The notes under the pieces were generated by a model, which ran no database searches, was not told the origin of the DNA, and saw only the letters and a list, made by a program, of their open reading frames with translations. A program made the position numbers and the translations under genes. Source: Isohypsibius dastychi (lineage: Eukaryota; Tardigrada; Eutardigrada; Parachela; Isohypsibiidae). Taken from it: 14,133 nt of DNA. This document shows positions 1-8,195 of the stretch, one piece after another. The DNA is taken from assembly GCA_034696485.1 (NCBI GenBank), contig JAQIWT010000892.1, positions 1 to 14,133 of the forward strand. Reading direction: 5' to 3'. How positions within the stretch are numbered: the stretch's first letter is position 1; each line of letters starts with the position of its first letter.

Positions 1-503
1 ATCTGGCTTGTAGAGAGCGAAGCGAGCGCGCAGCAAGCAAAGCGCCAGCGAAGCGCATTTCGCGTGAGGCGCTGCCTTATGTCGTATCCGTTCGTGTGCT
101 TGTGAATTTGAGGAATGGTTTCAACTGCGAAGAGAGCTCAGATGTTCTGGTAATCATCTGTCATGCGGAGACTGAGTGGTTGTGATATCTTTCATTCCCC
201 AGAAACACTGTTTTAGGACCGCTTTATTTCTTGCATAAACTAAACACACAAGCCTCTCAAACGTGCAACAGATGGCAGATTTCATCTTGTGCAATATTTT
301 ACTGTTTCACAAACATCCGCTGGAAATTGCGAATCAATGCTCTACTGATGAATTTGCAAATAGTCACTTCGCTTGCCGAATATGTTGATCTCGCTCCAAG
401 AGCTATCTGTAATCAATTTCAGTAATTTTTTCTATCAGAAAAGTCTATCGCCAGTTGAAATGGGTTGTGTATGGCTTTAATTTTATGAATTTCCTTCGTG
501 CCA
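1..503. other. 3' flank of gene A; no gene recognised
   Basis: No supported coding region is seen here. Positions 17-57 are a low-complexity AGCGAAGCG/GCGCAGCAAGC tract. An AATAAA on the minus strand (TTTATT near 223-228) could serve as a polyadenylation signal for the minus-strand gene that ends near 505-614, but this is a single hexamer. A 64-residue open frame on the plus strand (231-425) has no splice signals or recognisable motifs and is treated as chance. Confidence 0.4.
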
Positions 504-613
504 TTTATGAAATAAATTGCTGTGAGGAGCATGGAGAACCAGCAGTTCTCTGAATAAATTAGGTTAGTAAAACATAGTCAGACTCTACAGTGCAAGAGTC
601 ACTGATTACAAAC

Positions 614-1072
614 CTGAGTTCGCTGCGGACCATAGTTCCAGAAAGTTAAGAATGCCTTCCCTGTGCAACCAGTGATTTCAAACTGGTCAGGTGTATCCAT
701 TGGCGCAGCTACAGTATCAGGGAACGGCTATGAGAAGCTTGAAAGGTTAGAGAGGTTGTACTGCTTACTGAAGTCATCGGTTGGTGCTAAATATATTCCA
801 CCAGGAAGACGGTACGTTACATTCTTTTCTTCGTAGTCTATCGTGAATGGCCTTTTTCTTCCTTCTAACGCTTCCTCGGCCGCTGCATTTTCAGCTGTTA
901 AGAAATACGTATCTGGTCCGTTTGAAATGAAACGAGAACGCCCTTTTCCAGTTCCATGATCAATGTTTGCCTCCGACACGTTCAGGTATTTGGTATCACG
1001 AATAACTTGATCACAACAACAAGTTCCCAGAAAGATCATCACTGCGACATTGACTGCCCAGAAACTCGTCAT
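614..1072 (-). CDS. Secreted protein of an unrecognised family, copy A (3' end incomplete)
   Basis: The function is not recognised. Exon 1 is 769-1072 (304 bp) and exon 2 is 614-708 (95 bp). The 60-bp intron between them has donor GTAAGC and acceptor CTGTAG, in phase 1. The start at 1072 is chosen because the signal peptide (MTSFWAVNVAVMIFLGTCCC) then aligns residue for residue with the paralogue at 4820; an in-frame ATG lies 6 bp upstream at 1078. The mature part contains GTGKGRSRFISNGPD, LTAEN and LPGGIYLAPT; exon 2 contains DTPDQFEITGCTGKAFL and FWNYGP. Exon 2 matches the paralogue at 28 of 31 residues. The next donor (GTTTGT, 613) is real by conservation. The only nearby acceptor (550-552) leads to just 14 codons and a stop at 505, unlike the paralogue's 173-residue third exon, so the gene is truncated or its last exon lies outside the window. 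It is probably extracellular, by the signal peptide; the rest is unknown. Confidence 0.72.
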
Positions 1073-1181
1073 AGTCATGGGAAGGTAGCACATTGAAAGA
1101 TTAGTACAGTATCGCATCCGTAAAAAAGCGCATGTCAGCTGCAATTCAGTTATCCCCTGCACACTGCAGAGCACCCAGGTT

Positions 1182-1203
1182 CTTGGCAACAGCATCTTGT
1201 GCG
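1182..1203 (-). promoter_or_regulatory. Conserved 22-bp block upstream of gene A
   Basis: The plus-strand sequence CTTGGCAACAGCATC followed by TTGTGCG matches 21 of 22 bases at 4925-4946 upstream of paralogue C. Each block lies 110-120 bp from the start codon. On the minus strand it includes ATGCTGTTGCCAAG, which would read MLLPR. It is therefore either a shared promoter or 5'UTR element or a tiny upstream coding exon. In copy A this ATG is in frame with the main start; in copy C it is not, which favours a non-coding role or an unrecognised intron. Confidence 0.45.
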
Positions 1204-2460
1204 ACAGATTTGTTTTGATAACTCGTTGGACCAACTTCAACCGAAAGATGTTTCATTTTGCGAGAGGTTGTCTCCAAGTAATAACGCCTCTTTATTCCTT
1301 TCAAGGGATTGGCTTGGATACGATTACCGATAATGGAAAGTTCAAGATCGAGACCGTACGTTTAACTCCTCTTTCAGTTTGCATTCCAAAAGCTCGCAAA
1401 AAATGTTATAAAGTGAGGGAAATAATATCTTGTCTGAAGCTCTTACGTTGTTGATTCCTTGCAATTCTTCTTTGAACTATTCTTTCGAGGTCAAATGAAA
1501 TCGATGTGTGCCGGTTCTGTATGAAAAAATATAACTGGAATCCTAGACAGAAATTCTCGAGGACCTTGCCAATTTCAGGTTTCGAGCTGTGAATGTCTAA
1601 AAGGATTCGCAATAACAGAGAACTATCAAATGAGAAATCACGTGTTACGAAATGTCGCCAGAACGCAATGCGACTAGGAGAGAGGTTCATCGAAATAAAT
1701 AACCTGTGTTCCACGGATGATTTGCAATCGTTGCCACACCACAAATGATAAATATAATAATACATCCATGACACCTTTTATATCTTAAACGAAATGAGAC
1801 TAAGTTCCATGATACTTTGCATGAAAATACAATTTCATCTTAACTCTGCTAAAGATTGCAGCCTATGATGAAGACCCTGCCTATCTTCGGAGTGAGGCTT
1901 AGGTCTTGATCCGCGACCATGATGGATGGCCGGGGGAGGAGAAGGTATTTCCCGTTGTCATTGCACAACTTCTTCCCCATGGCGGTCTTCCTCTCGAAGG
2001 AGAGGAGGAAGGATTCAGATAGTTTTTTGATTTTCATGAGCGGATACTCATGTTTTCAGACCACAAAAAAAATAAAAGATCGTTAAGACTCTTAAAATGT
2101 ATTCGTTGTATTAAAATATTCGCAATAAGGAATGTATCTTCCCCATAATTTCTTTTGTGCTCTGTTGCGATCGCCCGCATAGAACTTGGCATGATTTTCA
2201 GTTACCGAAGGTCGGAAGTCCAACTTGATTGCTTTCGGACTTCGTAATCACTCATTTCATTGACAACACCAACAAGCGAAAATGAGAGTCACTCAAAGGC
2301 CGAATAATGTGGAACCCCATTTGAAAAATACCATGAAACCAGGAGATCTTCAAAATCAAAAGAAAGCTGCAGAAGCTCATTCGCAGTGCTATTCTAGCGA
2401 CCACAAATTTTCAGAGACAAACATTCTTAACAGGTTCTTAATCAAGCTTGCTTTTGAAAC

Positions 2461-2492
2461 GTTTTTGATGTTTGATGTTTTTGATGTTTGAT
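2461..2492. repeat. Perfect 16-bp tandem repeat, two units
   Basis: GTTTTTGATGTTTGAT occurs twice back to back with no mismatch, followed by GA. Each unit itself contains two near-copies of TTTGATG, so the array is a nested simple repeat. Confidence 0.95.
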
Positions 2493-2581
2493 GAATCAGA
2501 CTTGCTTTTGAGCCATTTCTGGTTCTCAGCACTACATTGATAGTCTTCAATGCCCGTAATCGTCTGAAAATTCACCCCGGC

Positions 2582-2605
2582 ACAGAACATGACGGCGGCT
2601 CGTTT
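2582..2605. repeat. Dispersed repeat, first copy (second at 2771-2794)
   Basis: The 24-bp sequence starting ACAGAACATGACGG matches 2771-2794 at 21 of 24 positions in direct orientation, 189 bp apart. Its 3' half, CGGTGGCTCTTTT in the second copy, recurs perfectly inverted at 3270-3282. This suggests a small rearranged repeat family in 2580-3282, origin unknown. Confidence 0.6.
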
Positions 2606-3012
2606 GAGAGATCACGCCGGACCAAACGGTGATGATTGTCGGACACAAAACTACAATTTAGCTGTGACATATACCGTATAAGACGCCCCAAATGACGAAA
2701 TAAGCACTTCTGAAAGATCAAGCAAACAACAATGTAGTCAGGTACCGTTCCATCAAAACTCCACAGGGGAACAGAACCTGACGGTGGCTCTTTTCAAGAA
2801 CCGGTTTCGTCCTGACGAAAAACTTGATCATTGAAAACTTTGAATAGCGTCCAACCAAAGCCGGTCTCGAGGAGCTTGTTGCAGTTGCACTGCGCTATCA
2901 ACAACGTAACAGCGCTAGAGGCGTATGGTCTTCGAGAAAGTCTTTGGTCCAACCATGCCCTGTCAAAATCTGACGCCAGAACCTTGAAAAACCTAAAAAC
3001 ACCCTGAACGCC

Positions 3013-3047
3013 GCATCCAGTATCCAGCATCCAGCATCCAGTATCAG
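3013..3047. repeat. 7-bp minisatellite, GYATCCA x5
   Basis: Five consecutive 7-mers are seen: GCATCCA, GTATCCA, GCATCCA, GCATCCA and GTATCAG. The last unit has one further change. This is not the nematode telomere hexamer. Confidence 0.9.
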
Positions 3048-3208
3048 GTCATGATTTGAGCTGGTATTTCATGTGAGGACTGTGGAATCATGTTTCTGGC
3101 CGGTCACACCCTTTTTCAACTTGTACAGAAAATAATTATCTGGAATGTCAGGAAACCTTGAAAAAACCTCACCTAGCATGGGTACTCACGACACTTACAC
3201 TTTGGTCA

Positions 3209-3224
3209 CCCCCCCCCCCCCCCC
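3209..3224. repeat. Homopolymer C16
   Basis: Sixteen uninterrupted C residues follow GGTCA. It is one of several long C/G runs in the window (also 6161-6176, 6367-6393 and 13532-13545). The exact length is likely to be unstable or assembly-dependent. Confidence 0.9.
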
Positions 3225-3538
3225 ACTTCTGTAATTTGGAAAAGACATTTTCTCCGAAATACTTCGTGAAAAAGAGCCACCGGCGACGCGTAAGGCTACA
3301 TTTAAAAGTGTGATCATTGTGTTGAAAACTTGGTTCACTGATTCACACGTCTAAAATAGTCATGCCGTTGACATCGAACACACAGAGAAAAGGTTCGAAA
3401 AACAGTTTCAAGCACCAGGAAATCGGCCCATCGAACGTTGAGTTCATCAAAAACTCCGTTCAGATGCGGCAGCGCAAATGCTTTTTAATCGTTGTTAGAA
3501 ATACGGACATGTTGCGATTACCACACCGAAACGTCACA

Positions 3539-4820
3539 CTAGACATTTATTAAATTAATCCAAGAATTGTTCCGTGATTGTTGGACGAATCTGGCCATCC
3601 AGCCGCCCGAGTATAAATACTTTCTCACGTATGAATCATCAAGGAGCAGAGCACGAAGATTGCCATCACGACAGATTTCCAGCAGTGCGCATTCTCTGCA
3701 ACAGAATTCGAAGCACTTGGCTATGAAAAATATTAATTTATCTTCACCCGCACGGTTCTCCCCTTCGTTGAACTCGACACGATTAGAAACAGTCGGCTTT
3801 GGCACAGTTACTTCTTCAAGGCTTTTAACGGTGTCACCGACGGTACCAAGCAGGGAAACTTGACCACGTGGTAAGTTGCAGTCACAAGTGCGATTATTCA
3901 TCATAGCCGATTTGACACAGTAGGAATAAGTGACAGCCTTCCAACTGGGAGGAAGTGTAATCTGTGGGTAGCCGGGATCCTGGTACTCGGCCTCTCGCCC
4001 TTGAATGATAACACCCGTTCTGCGGTACTTAAAACTTTTGCATTGGCATATCAGCTCAGTCTGCAAAAACACTACTGAAGACTCGTGATCGCGAAGAAGG
4101 CAAAACTGATGGAGAAAACGGGGAAATAAAGTGATAGCAGGGGAAACATTGTGCCATCCGGTCCAGGGCTAACATATATTAAAAGAGTGGCCTCGGTGAG
4201 TCTCGGTATGCTTATTGACATCACCCACTCAAAAATTGACACATTTGCAACTTTGGCGGCGTCCTAGTCTGAGGTTACGTCACAGTTCACCAAGGTCAAG
4301 CTTGTACTGCGTCTTATGTTCGGAAATGGAGTATGGCATAGGAGGAGGCGCTGATAACAAACCTGAGTGCGTTTCGGTCCATAATTCCAGAAGGTTAAAA
4401 ATGCCTTTCCCGTACAGCCAGTGATTTCGAACTGGTCAGGTGTATCCGTCGGTACAGCTAGAACGGAGAGCGGATGTTACCTCTTACGAGATACTCAATT
4501 ATTCATGTAGATATACACAAATCTTCAGTTGGTGCCAAATATATTCCACCAGGTAACGCGTGTGTCATGTTTTTGTCCGCGTAGTCTTCCGTGAACGCCC
4601 TAGGTACTCCTTCTTTCGCCTGTTCAGCTGCTGGATTTTCCGCAGTTAGATAATACGAATCAGGACCATTTGAGATGAAGCGAGAACGTCCTTTTCCGGT
4701 ACCCATATCGATGTATTGGTCAGACAAATTTAACAATTTGGTATCACGAATAATCTGGACACACCAGTAATTTCCTGTAAAGGTGATGATCGCTATCTTA
4801 AGCAAAAGAAGCCTCCTCAT
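3539..4820 (-). CDS. Secreted cysteine-containing protein of the same unrecognised family, copy C
   Basis: The function is not recognised. The model has three exons: 4517-4820 (304 bp), 4363-4457 (95 bp) and 3539-4060 (522 bp), giving 306 residues. Intron 1 (59 bp) is GTATAT...TTCTAG in phase 1, as in copy A. Intron 2 (302 bp) runs from GTTTGT to TTTTTGCAG in phase 0. Residues 1-20 form a signal peptide (MRRLLLLKIAIITFTGNYWC). The module GTGKGRSRFISNGPD...LPGGIYLAPTED and the exon 2 motif QFEITGCTGKAFL are shared with copy A. Exon 3 adds an ICQC motif (138-140), further Cys at 181, 192 and 194, and a CFEFCCRECALLEIC cluster (249-263). There is no membrane segment beyond the signal. An AATAAA lies in the last codons (3546-3551), which would imply a very short 3'UTR. 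Exons 1-2 are well supported by the paralogue. Exon 3 rests on phase match, a good acceptor and an open frame of 173 codons, and its extreme C terminus could contain a further intron (a GTGAGA occurs at TAC|GTGAGA). Confidence 0.68.
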
Positions 4821-5416
4821 AACGATACTGAGGGTTTATTTGGAAAATACTACAAACTGCAATAACAACAATGTAAGCTGGAAACGGTTGAGATTTGAAC
4901 TTCATGCTGAACACCACGTATACCCTTGGCAACAGCATCGTGTGCGGATCATCGGCCTGATTCGCGTATTGATTATATCCGAGCAAAAGCGTTATAAGTA
5001 TGTAAATAGTGGAAACTCAAGAAAAAGCAAAGCCGCCGAGAAAAATCGCCGAAAAGACAATCAAATCCAAAATCAAGCGAGTCCCGTCTCAACAAAATAC
5101 GTTCTAGTAAAAGAAAATTCAGAAACTGGGACAGCACGATGCGTCTCACGATTAAAAAACCAAAGCAAATACTTCGTCACCTGATTGTCATTTATTGCTT
5201 GAAATCTTCGTATCCTCGAAATTATCTACTTTCCTTATATGAGGCGGCACGCTAGGGCTTCTCAAGTAGGGGCATCTATTCATCCACCACTATGGGCGGA
5301 AATATCAGAACATAGTTTATTCCATTGCTGTTCTCAAGTATATAGGCATGAGGCTGGTTTAAGCGCAGCACGCTTACTCGAGATAGGCAATGTTTATTCC
5401 TAAGCAGTGCATTCCC
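4821..5416. other. Upstream region of gene C; no supported gene
   Basis: This contains the conserved block at 4925-4946 and a CCCTCAG/TATCGTT sequence just before the start codon that could act as a 5' splice or trans-splice acceptor. A plus-strand frame ending at 5184 has a hydrophilic, Lys/Arg/Asn-rich tail (SRKSKAAEKNRRKDNQ) that looks mildly protein-like, but it overlaps the gene C start and has no supporting splice sites. From 5190 to 5416 nothing recognisable is seen. Confidence 0.35.
4925..4946 (-). promoter_or_regulatory. Conserved 22-bp block upstream of gene C
   Basis: Partner of 1182-1203, with 21 of 22 bases identical. The flanks have diverged much more, so the block has either been conserved or is part of an unannotated first exon. 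Confidence 0.45.
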
Positions 5417-5505
5417 CTCTTTTTTGTCCACCCCCCTACAGTCGGCATCCCCGGTATCGGTATCCCCCTACAGGGGATCTACAGTCGGAACTCATGTAGT
5501 GAGCC

Positions 5506-5579
5506 AGACTTCAGAATTTAAAATATACCGATAAAAATCGCGATTTGGATCGCAATTTTGATATCTGTGCCTGAAGTCT
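5506..5579. repeat. Nested hairpin inside the foldback region
   Basis: The outer stem is AGACTTCAG (5506-5514) with CTGAAGTCT (5571-5579), nine perfect pairs. Inside it GATAAAAATCGCGA (5530-5543) pairs imperfectly with TCGCAATTTTGATATC (5550-5565) around a loop of about six bases. It would form a cruciform or a stable RNA hairpin if transcribed. Confidence 0.6.
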
Positions 5580-6366
5580 CAGATATCATGTACCCACATA
5601 TTTCAGGAGCAAATGCATATTGCAATATTATCGAGCCACAAAATACGGCGGATCGAAAAAATTCTTTGATCGATTATTGCTCCTTCATTCCAACCACAGC
5701 GATGGAATTTCATCCATCTTTCTAGATCTGAGGTTTCCAGTGACCACAAAAAAATCGAATGTTCAGGGATTTTGACATCAGACAAAACTTGGAAACTGGA
5801 AAATGAGAGAAAAAATTTGAAAACCCCAACATACGGCACAGATGTGAGATGGCGAAAATGATGAAGGCATACTCCTACTGTCCACTCGATAAGCTTGTGG
5901 GTAGGCAGTAGGCAAAAATATATGCACACGATATAGTAGACAGAGCAGCAGATTAACCGAGGCGAGGGGGGAGTGAGGCAGCCTGGGGGTCCAGATAAAA
6001 CTTTTAACTGGTTGTGCCAAAATTGCATATGGGAGGCGTGGCTAACGCATCGGTTACACTGGGGGGTCGGCCTGACAGTCCAATGGGAATAACTTTTTAG
6101 AACTTTTTTCAGATCTCGAAGTCTGGCTCAGTATGTGAGTTCCGATTGTAAGTACCCCCACCCCACCCCCCCCCCCTTTGGGGTGGGAACAAAAAGTTTC
6201 AAAACGTTTATCCAATTGCTTTATCCCAATCTCCTAGTATAGTTTTACCTAGGCCACGCCTACATAATTTGTGGTCACACCAGCTAAAGTTTTAAAATTT
6301 TCACACACAACCCCGACTCATCAACCCCCACCCTCGCCTCGCTGATTTGACTCTTTTTTTGTTCAT

Positions 6367-6393
6367 CCCCCCCCCCCCCAAAGGGGGGGGGGG
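6367..6393. repeat. C13-AAA-G11 inverted homopolymer
   Basis: Thirteen C, three A and eleven G form a self-complementary tract with a three-base loop. A related degenerate tract (CCCCACCCC...TTTGGGGTGGG) is at about 6154-6187. Such sequence can form hairpins or G-quadruplex/i-motif structures and is difficult to sequence accurately. Confidence 0.9.
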
Positions 6394-6477
6394 AACCTAC
6401 AATACCCTCGAATTTTCCTGACCGATTAGTCTATTTTTTCTTAATATCTTTTACTGTGTGAAAATATCTTTTCAGGT

Positions 6478-6524
6478 TCAACGGAGCCACATTTTCACAG
6501 TGCGAGATCAACGGAGCCACATTT
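6478..6524. repeat. Direct repeat TCAACGGAGCCACATTT x2
   Basis: A 17-bp sequence is present perfectly at 6478-6494 and 6508-6524, 30 bp apart. A degenerate third copy (CCAACGGACCGAGTTTTC) is near 6900. Confidence 0.85.
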
Positions 6525-6969
6525 GCTGTCTCAATTGTCTGTCCGCTACCCACGTCCTCTCACTACGCACTCCATGCTAATCTTGATTAGCCATCTTAAT
6601 CAGCCCAAGATTTTTGTTTCTTCGGTATTCCCCATTTTTATGGCCGCCATTGTTTTTAAATTTCCTAATTACATGAAAAATCGCTTTTCTTGTTCTTGTC
6701 CATCTCTCAACGATAGCTGTCACACATTTACTATCCCATCTTTATTTTTCCTCTTCTTATCCACGACCGGATGTGACGTCACAAGCAGAATTGACGTTTT
6801 AAAATCAGTTTTTCTAAAACTTTTCGAAAAGAAATTTTCATTCTTTCTTTAATTATCAGTTTTTCCCGATCGATTAGTTTATTTCACCTAGTTTTGAGGC
6901 CAACGGACCGAGTTTTCAAAAATGCACGGTAACGGAGGATTTTTTGCCAAAGGCCAGAGGGTGAACAGT

Positions 6970-7014
6970 ATGCCCGCCACAGGCGGGCATTGAGTAAATT
7001 CGCTCACCAGAGCG
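6970..7014. repeat. Two adjacent perfect hairpins, the second followed by a T-run
   Basis: ATGCCCGCC-ACA-GGCGGGCAT (6970-6990) has nine perfect pairs with a three-base loop. CGCTC-ACCA-GAGCG (7001-7014) follows and is succeeded by TTTTT. The second looks like an intrinsic terminator, but the context is eukaryotic, so a mobile-element end or an RNA hairpin is a more likely explanation. Confidence 0.6.
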
Positions 7015-8195
7015 TTTTTCGAGGAATATTTTCAGAATACGCGGCTTGCAGATTCCCTTCAGAAAAAATCCCCGTAAAAAAGGCTGATTCTTTTTCTCTA
7101 TATTTGACGGGATAAGCTAGCCAAATCGTATGAGTGCACTCGTAACAGCTGCCGATAATCGGAATAACCCCAGTAAAAAAATTGGTTCTTTACCATGTTA
7201 GATCACGTGACGTGACTACCACCCCTACCACCACGGTATTCAATAAACATCTAGCACATCAGTGCAATGTCGAGCCACATCTTTGTTGACGACAATATCA
7301 TACATACATACCGTATGGGGAAACAGTGATCTGAAACATTTTTCGCGGTCTTGTTCGCGTCCATGAAACCACCAGCCAGCATTCAACACCAAAAATAATT
7401 TTGAATCTCTTGCGACATGTATACGTCAAAATTTATATGGGATGGTTTCCTTCGACTTTTATGAAAAGGAAGCTACACCGCAACCGATGAAAATCTGCTG
7501 AACTCTGGCTTTAAATAGCTGGTATTAGCTATGTGTTTGTCGGATCGTGGTCGGGGTGGAGAATATTGAATATCTAGTCTGAATCTACGCTGGGAAATGT
7601 TCATAGCTTTCTTTAGCTGTTAGATTATACTGTGATTGTAGGTCAATCGGAGAAGTCTTGAAAACTTGTACATTTTGCCCGCTTGGCCTTACAGCACACG
7701 TGGTTCTGCTCACTCTTGAATCAGAGCATCACTGTACTAGTCAATCCTTTTTGTAAGACACATGGCGTCATTCTTGATCACAACCCATTTTCGCAGCTAA
7801 ATCTGTTGTAAAACAGATGTTCCCAGTAATCCCTCGATCGGTTTGCTCAGTGTGATTTTGAATGATAAATGGCCCAATGGATATCTTGTGGTCAGTCAGA
7901 AACGTTTTGACAGCTGTCGATTCAGCACACCTTTAACACGTTCTTCATAAAGGTTCAGCAGTTAATTTACTTCTCTTCTCTCGTATTTCCCATTTTTCAG
8001 GTAATTTGCAGTCAGTTTTGTGATCTGAGAGGGAATTCAGCGAACAACCTTCCGTGATCGATTCAGCTCGAGTTATGGCAACTTTTACAGCAGGAAGTAA
8101 AACTAAACATAAGAAGGCGAGAGGCAAAAGTTTAATGCCGTTCATCCAAGAAAACCAGACCAGTTCAATTCAGAAACTCAAACTTGTCCTCATGG

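Larger units (their letters stand above)
1205..3538. other. Intergenic stretch between paralogues; repeats and unidentified open frames
   Basis: No gene is supported. The longest open frame is on the minus strand (1406-1774, 122 codons). It contains a possible acceptor (TTTTTTCATACAG, ending near 1521) followed by a basic, Arg/Gln-rich tail (LERIVQRRIARNQQRK), which may be an exon of something unidentified. A minus-strand frame at 1849-2037 has a higher G+C content and more even composition than its surroundings and could be a fragment of a transferred or mobile gene. Neither has a recognisable motif. The stretch also holds short tandem repeats (2461-2492, 3013-3047), a dispersed repeat pair (2582/2771) and a C16 run (3209-3224). 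Confidence 0.35.
5417..6395. mobile_element. Foldback/MITE-like region with interleaved inverted repeats and poly-C/poly-G tracts
   Basis: Two inverted-repeat pairs are visible. Pair 1 is 5480-5512 against 6118-6150, with 29 of 33 bases matching. Pair 2 spans about 5950-6047 against about 6243-6348, including a perfect 11-bp match (CGAGGCGAGGG, 5958-5968 and 6331-6341) and a shared AGGCGTGGC core. The arms interleave rather than nest. A CTTTTTTGT(T/C)C motif followed by a C-run and CTACA(G/A)T occurs on the plus strand near 5421 and 6350 and on the minus strand near 6195. No transposase frame is present, so any element would be non-autonomous. Exact ends and target-site duplications were not resolved. 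Confidence 0.55.
6396..7504. other. Gene-free stretch with direct repeats and hairpins
   Basis: No coding region is supported. A 109-codon plus-strand frame (6523-6852) is pyrimidine-rich and lacks a plausible composition. Two segments about 450 bp apart are related in direct orientation: TTTTCCTGACCGATTAGTCT at about 6414 and TTTTTCCCGATCGATTAGTT at about 6861. Each is followed within about 60 bp by CAACGGA. Palindromes include GTGACGTCAC (about 6772-6781) and TCACGTGACGTGA (about 7204-7216), which resemble CRE and E-box sites but have no gene next to them to regulate. Confidence 0.4.

Noticed and set aside
1073-1240. N-terminal extension of gene A to an upstream ATG (170-codon frame)
   Set aside because: The extension has no counterpart in copy C, and the internal start gives a signal peptide aligned exactly with the paralogue.
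3013-3047. CRISPR array or telomere repeat
   Set aside because: The units are 7 bp without spacers and do not match known telomere hexamers.
3567-3863. Plus-strand 98-residue frame
   Set aside because: It is the antisense of exon 3 of gene C, which has better splice and family support.
5603-6028. Minus-strand 141- and 80-residue frames
   Set aside because: They lie within inverted-repeat DNA, overlap one another in different frames and have no motif or splice support.
7001-7019. Bacterial intrinsic terminator
   Set aside because: The hairpin plus T-run fits by shape, but the window has spliced eukaryotic genes and no bacterial gene nearby.
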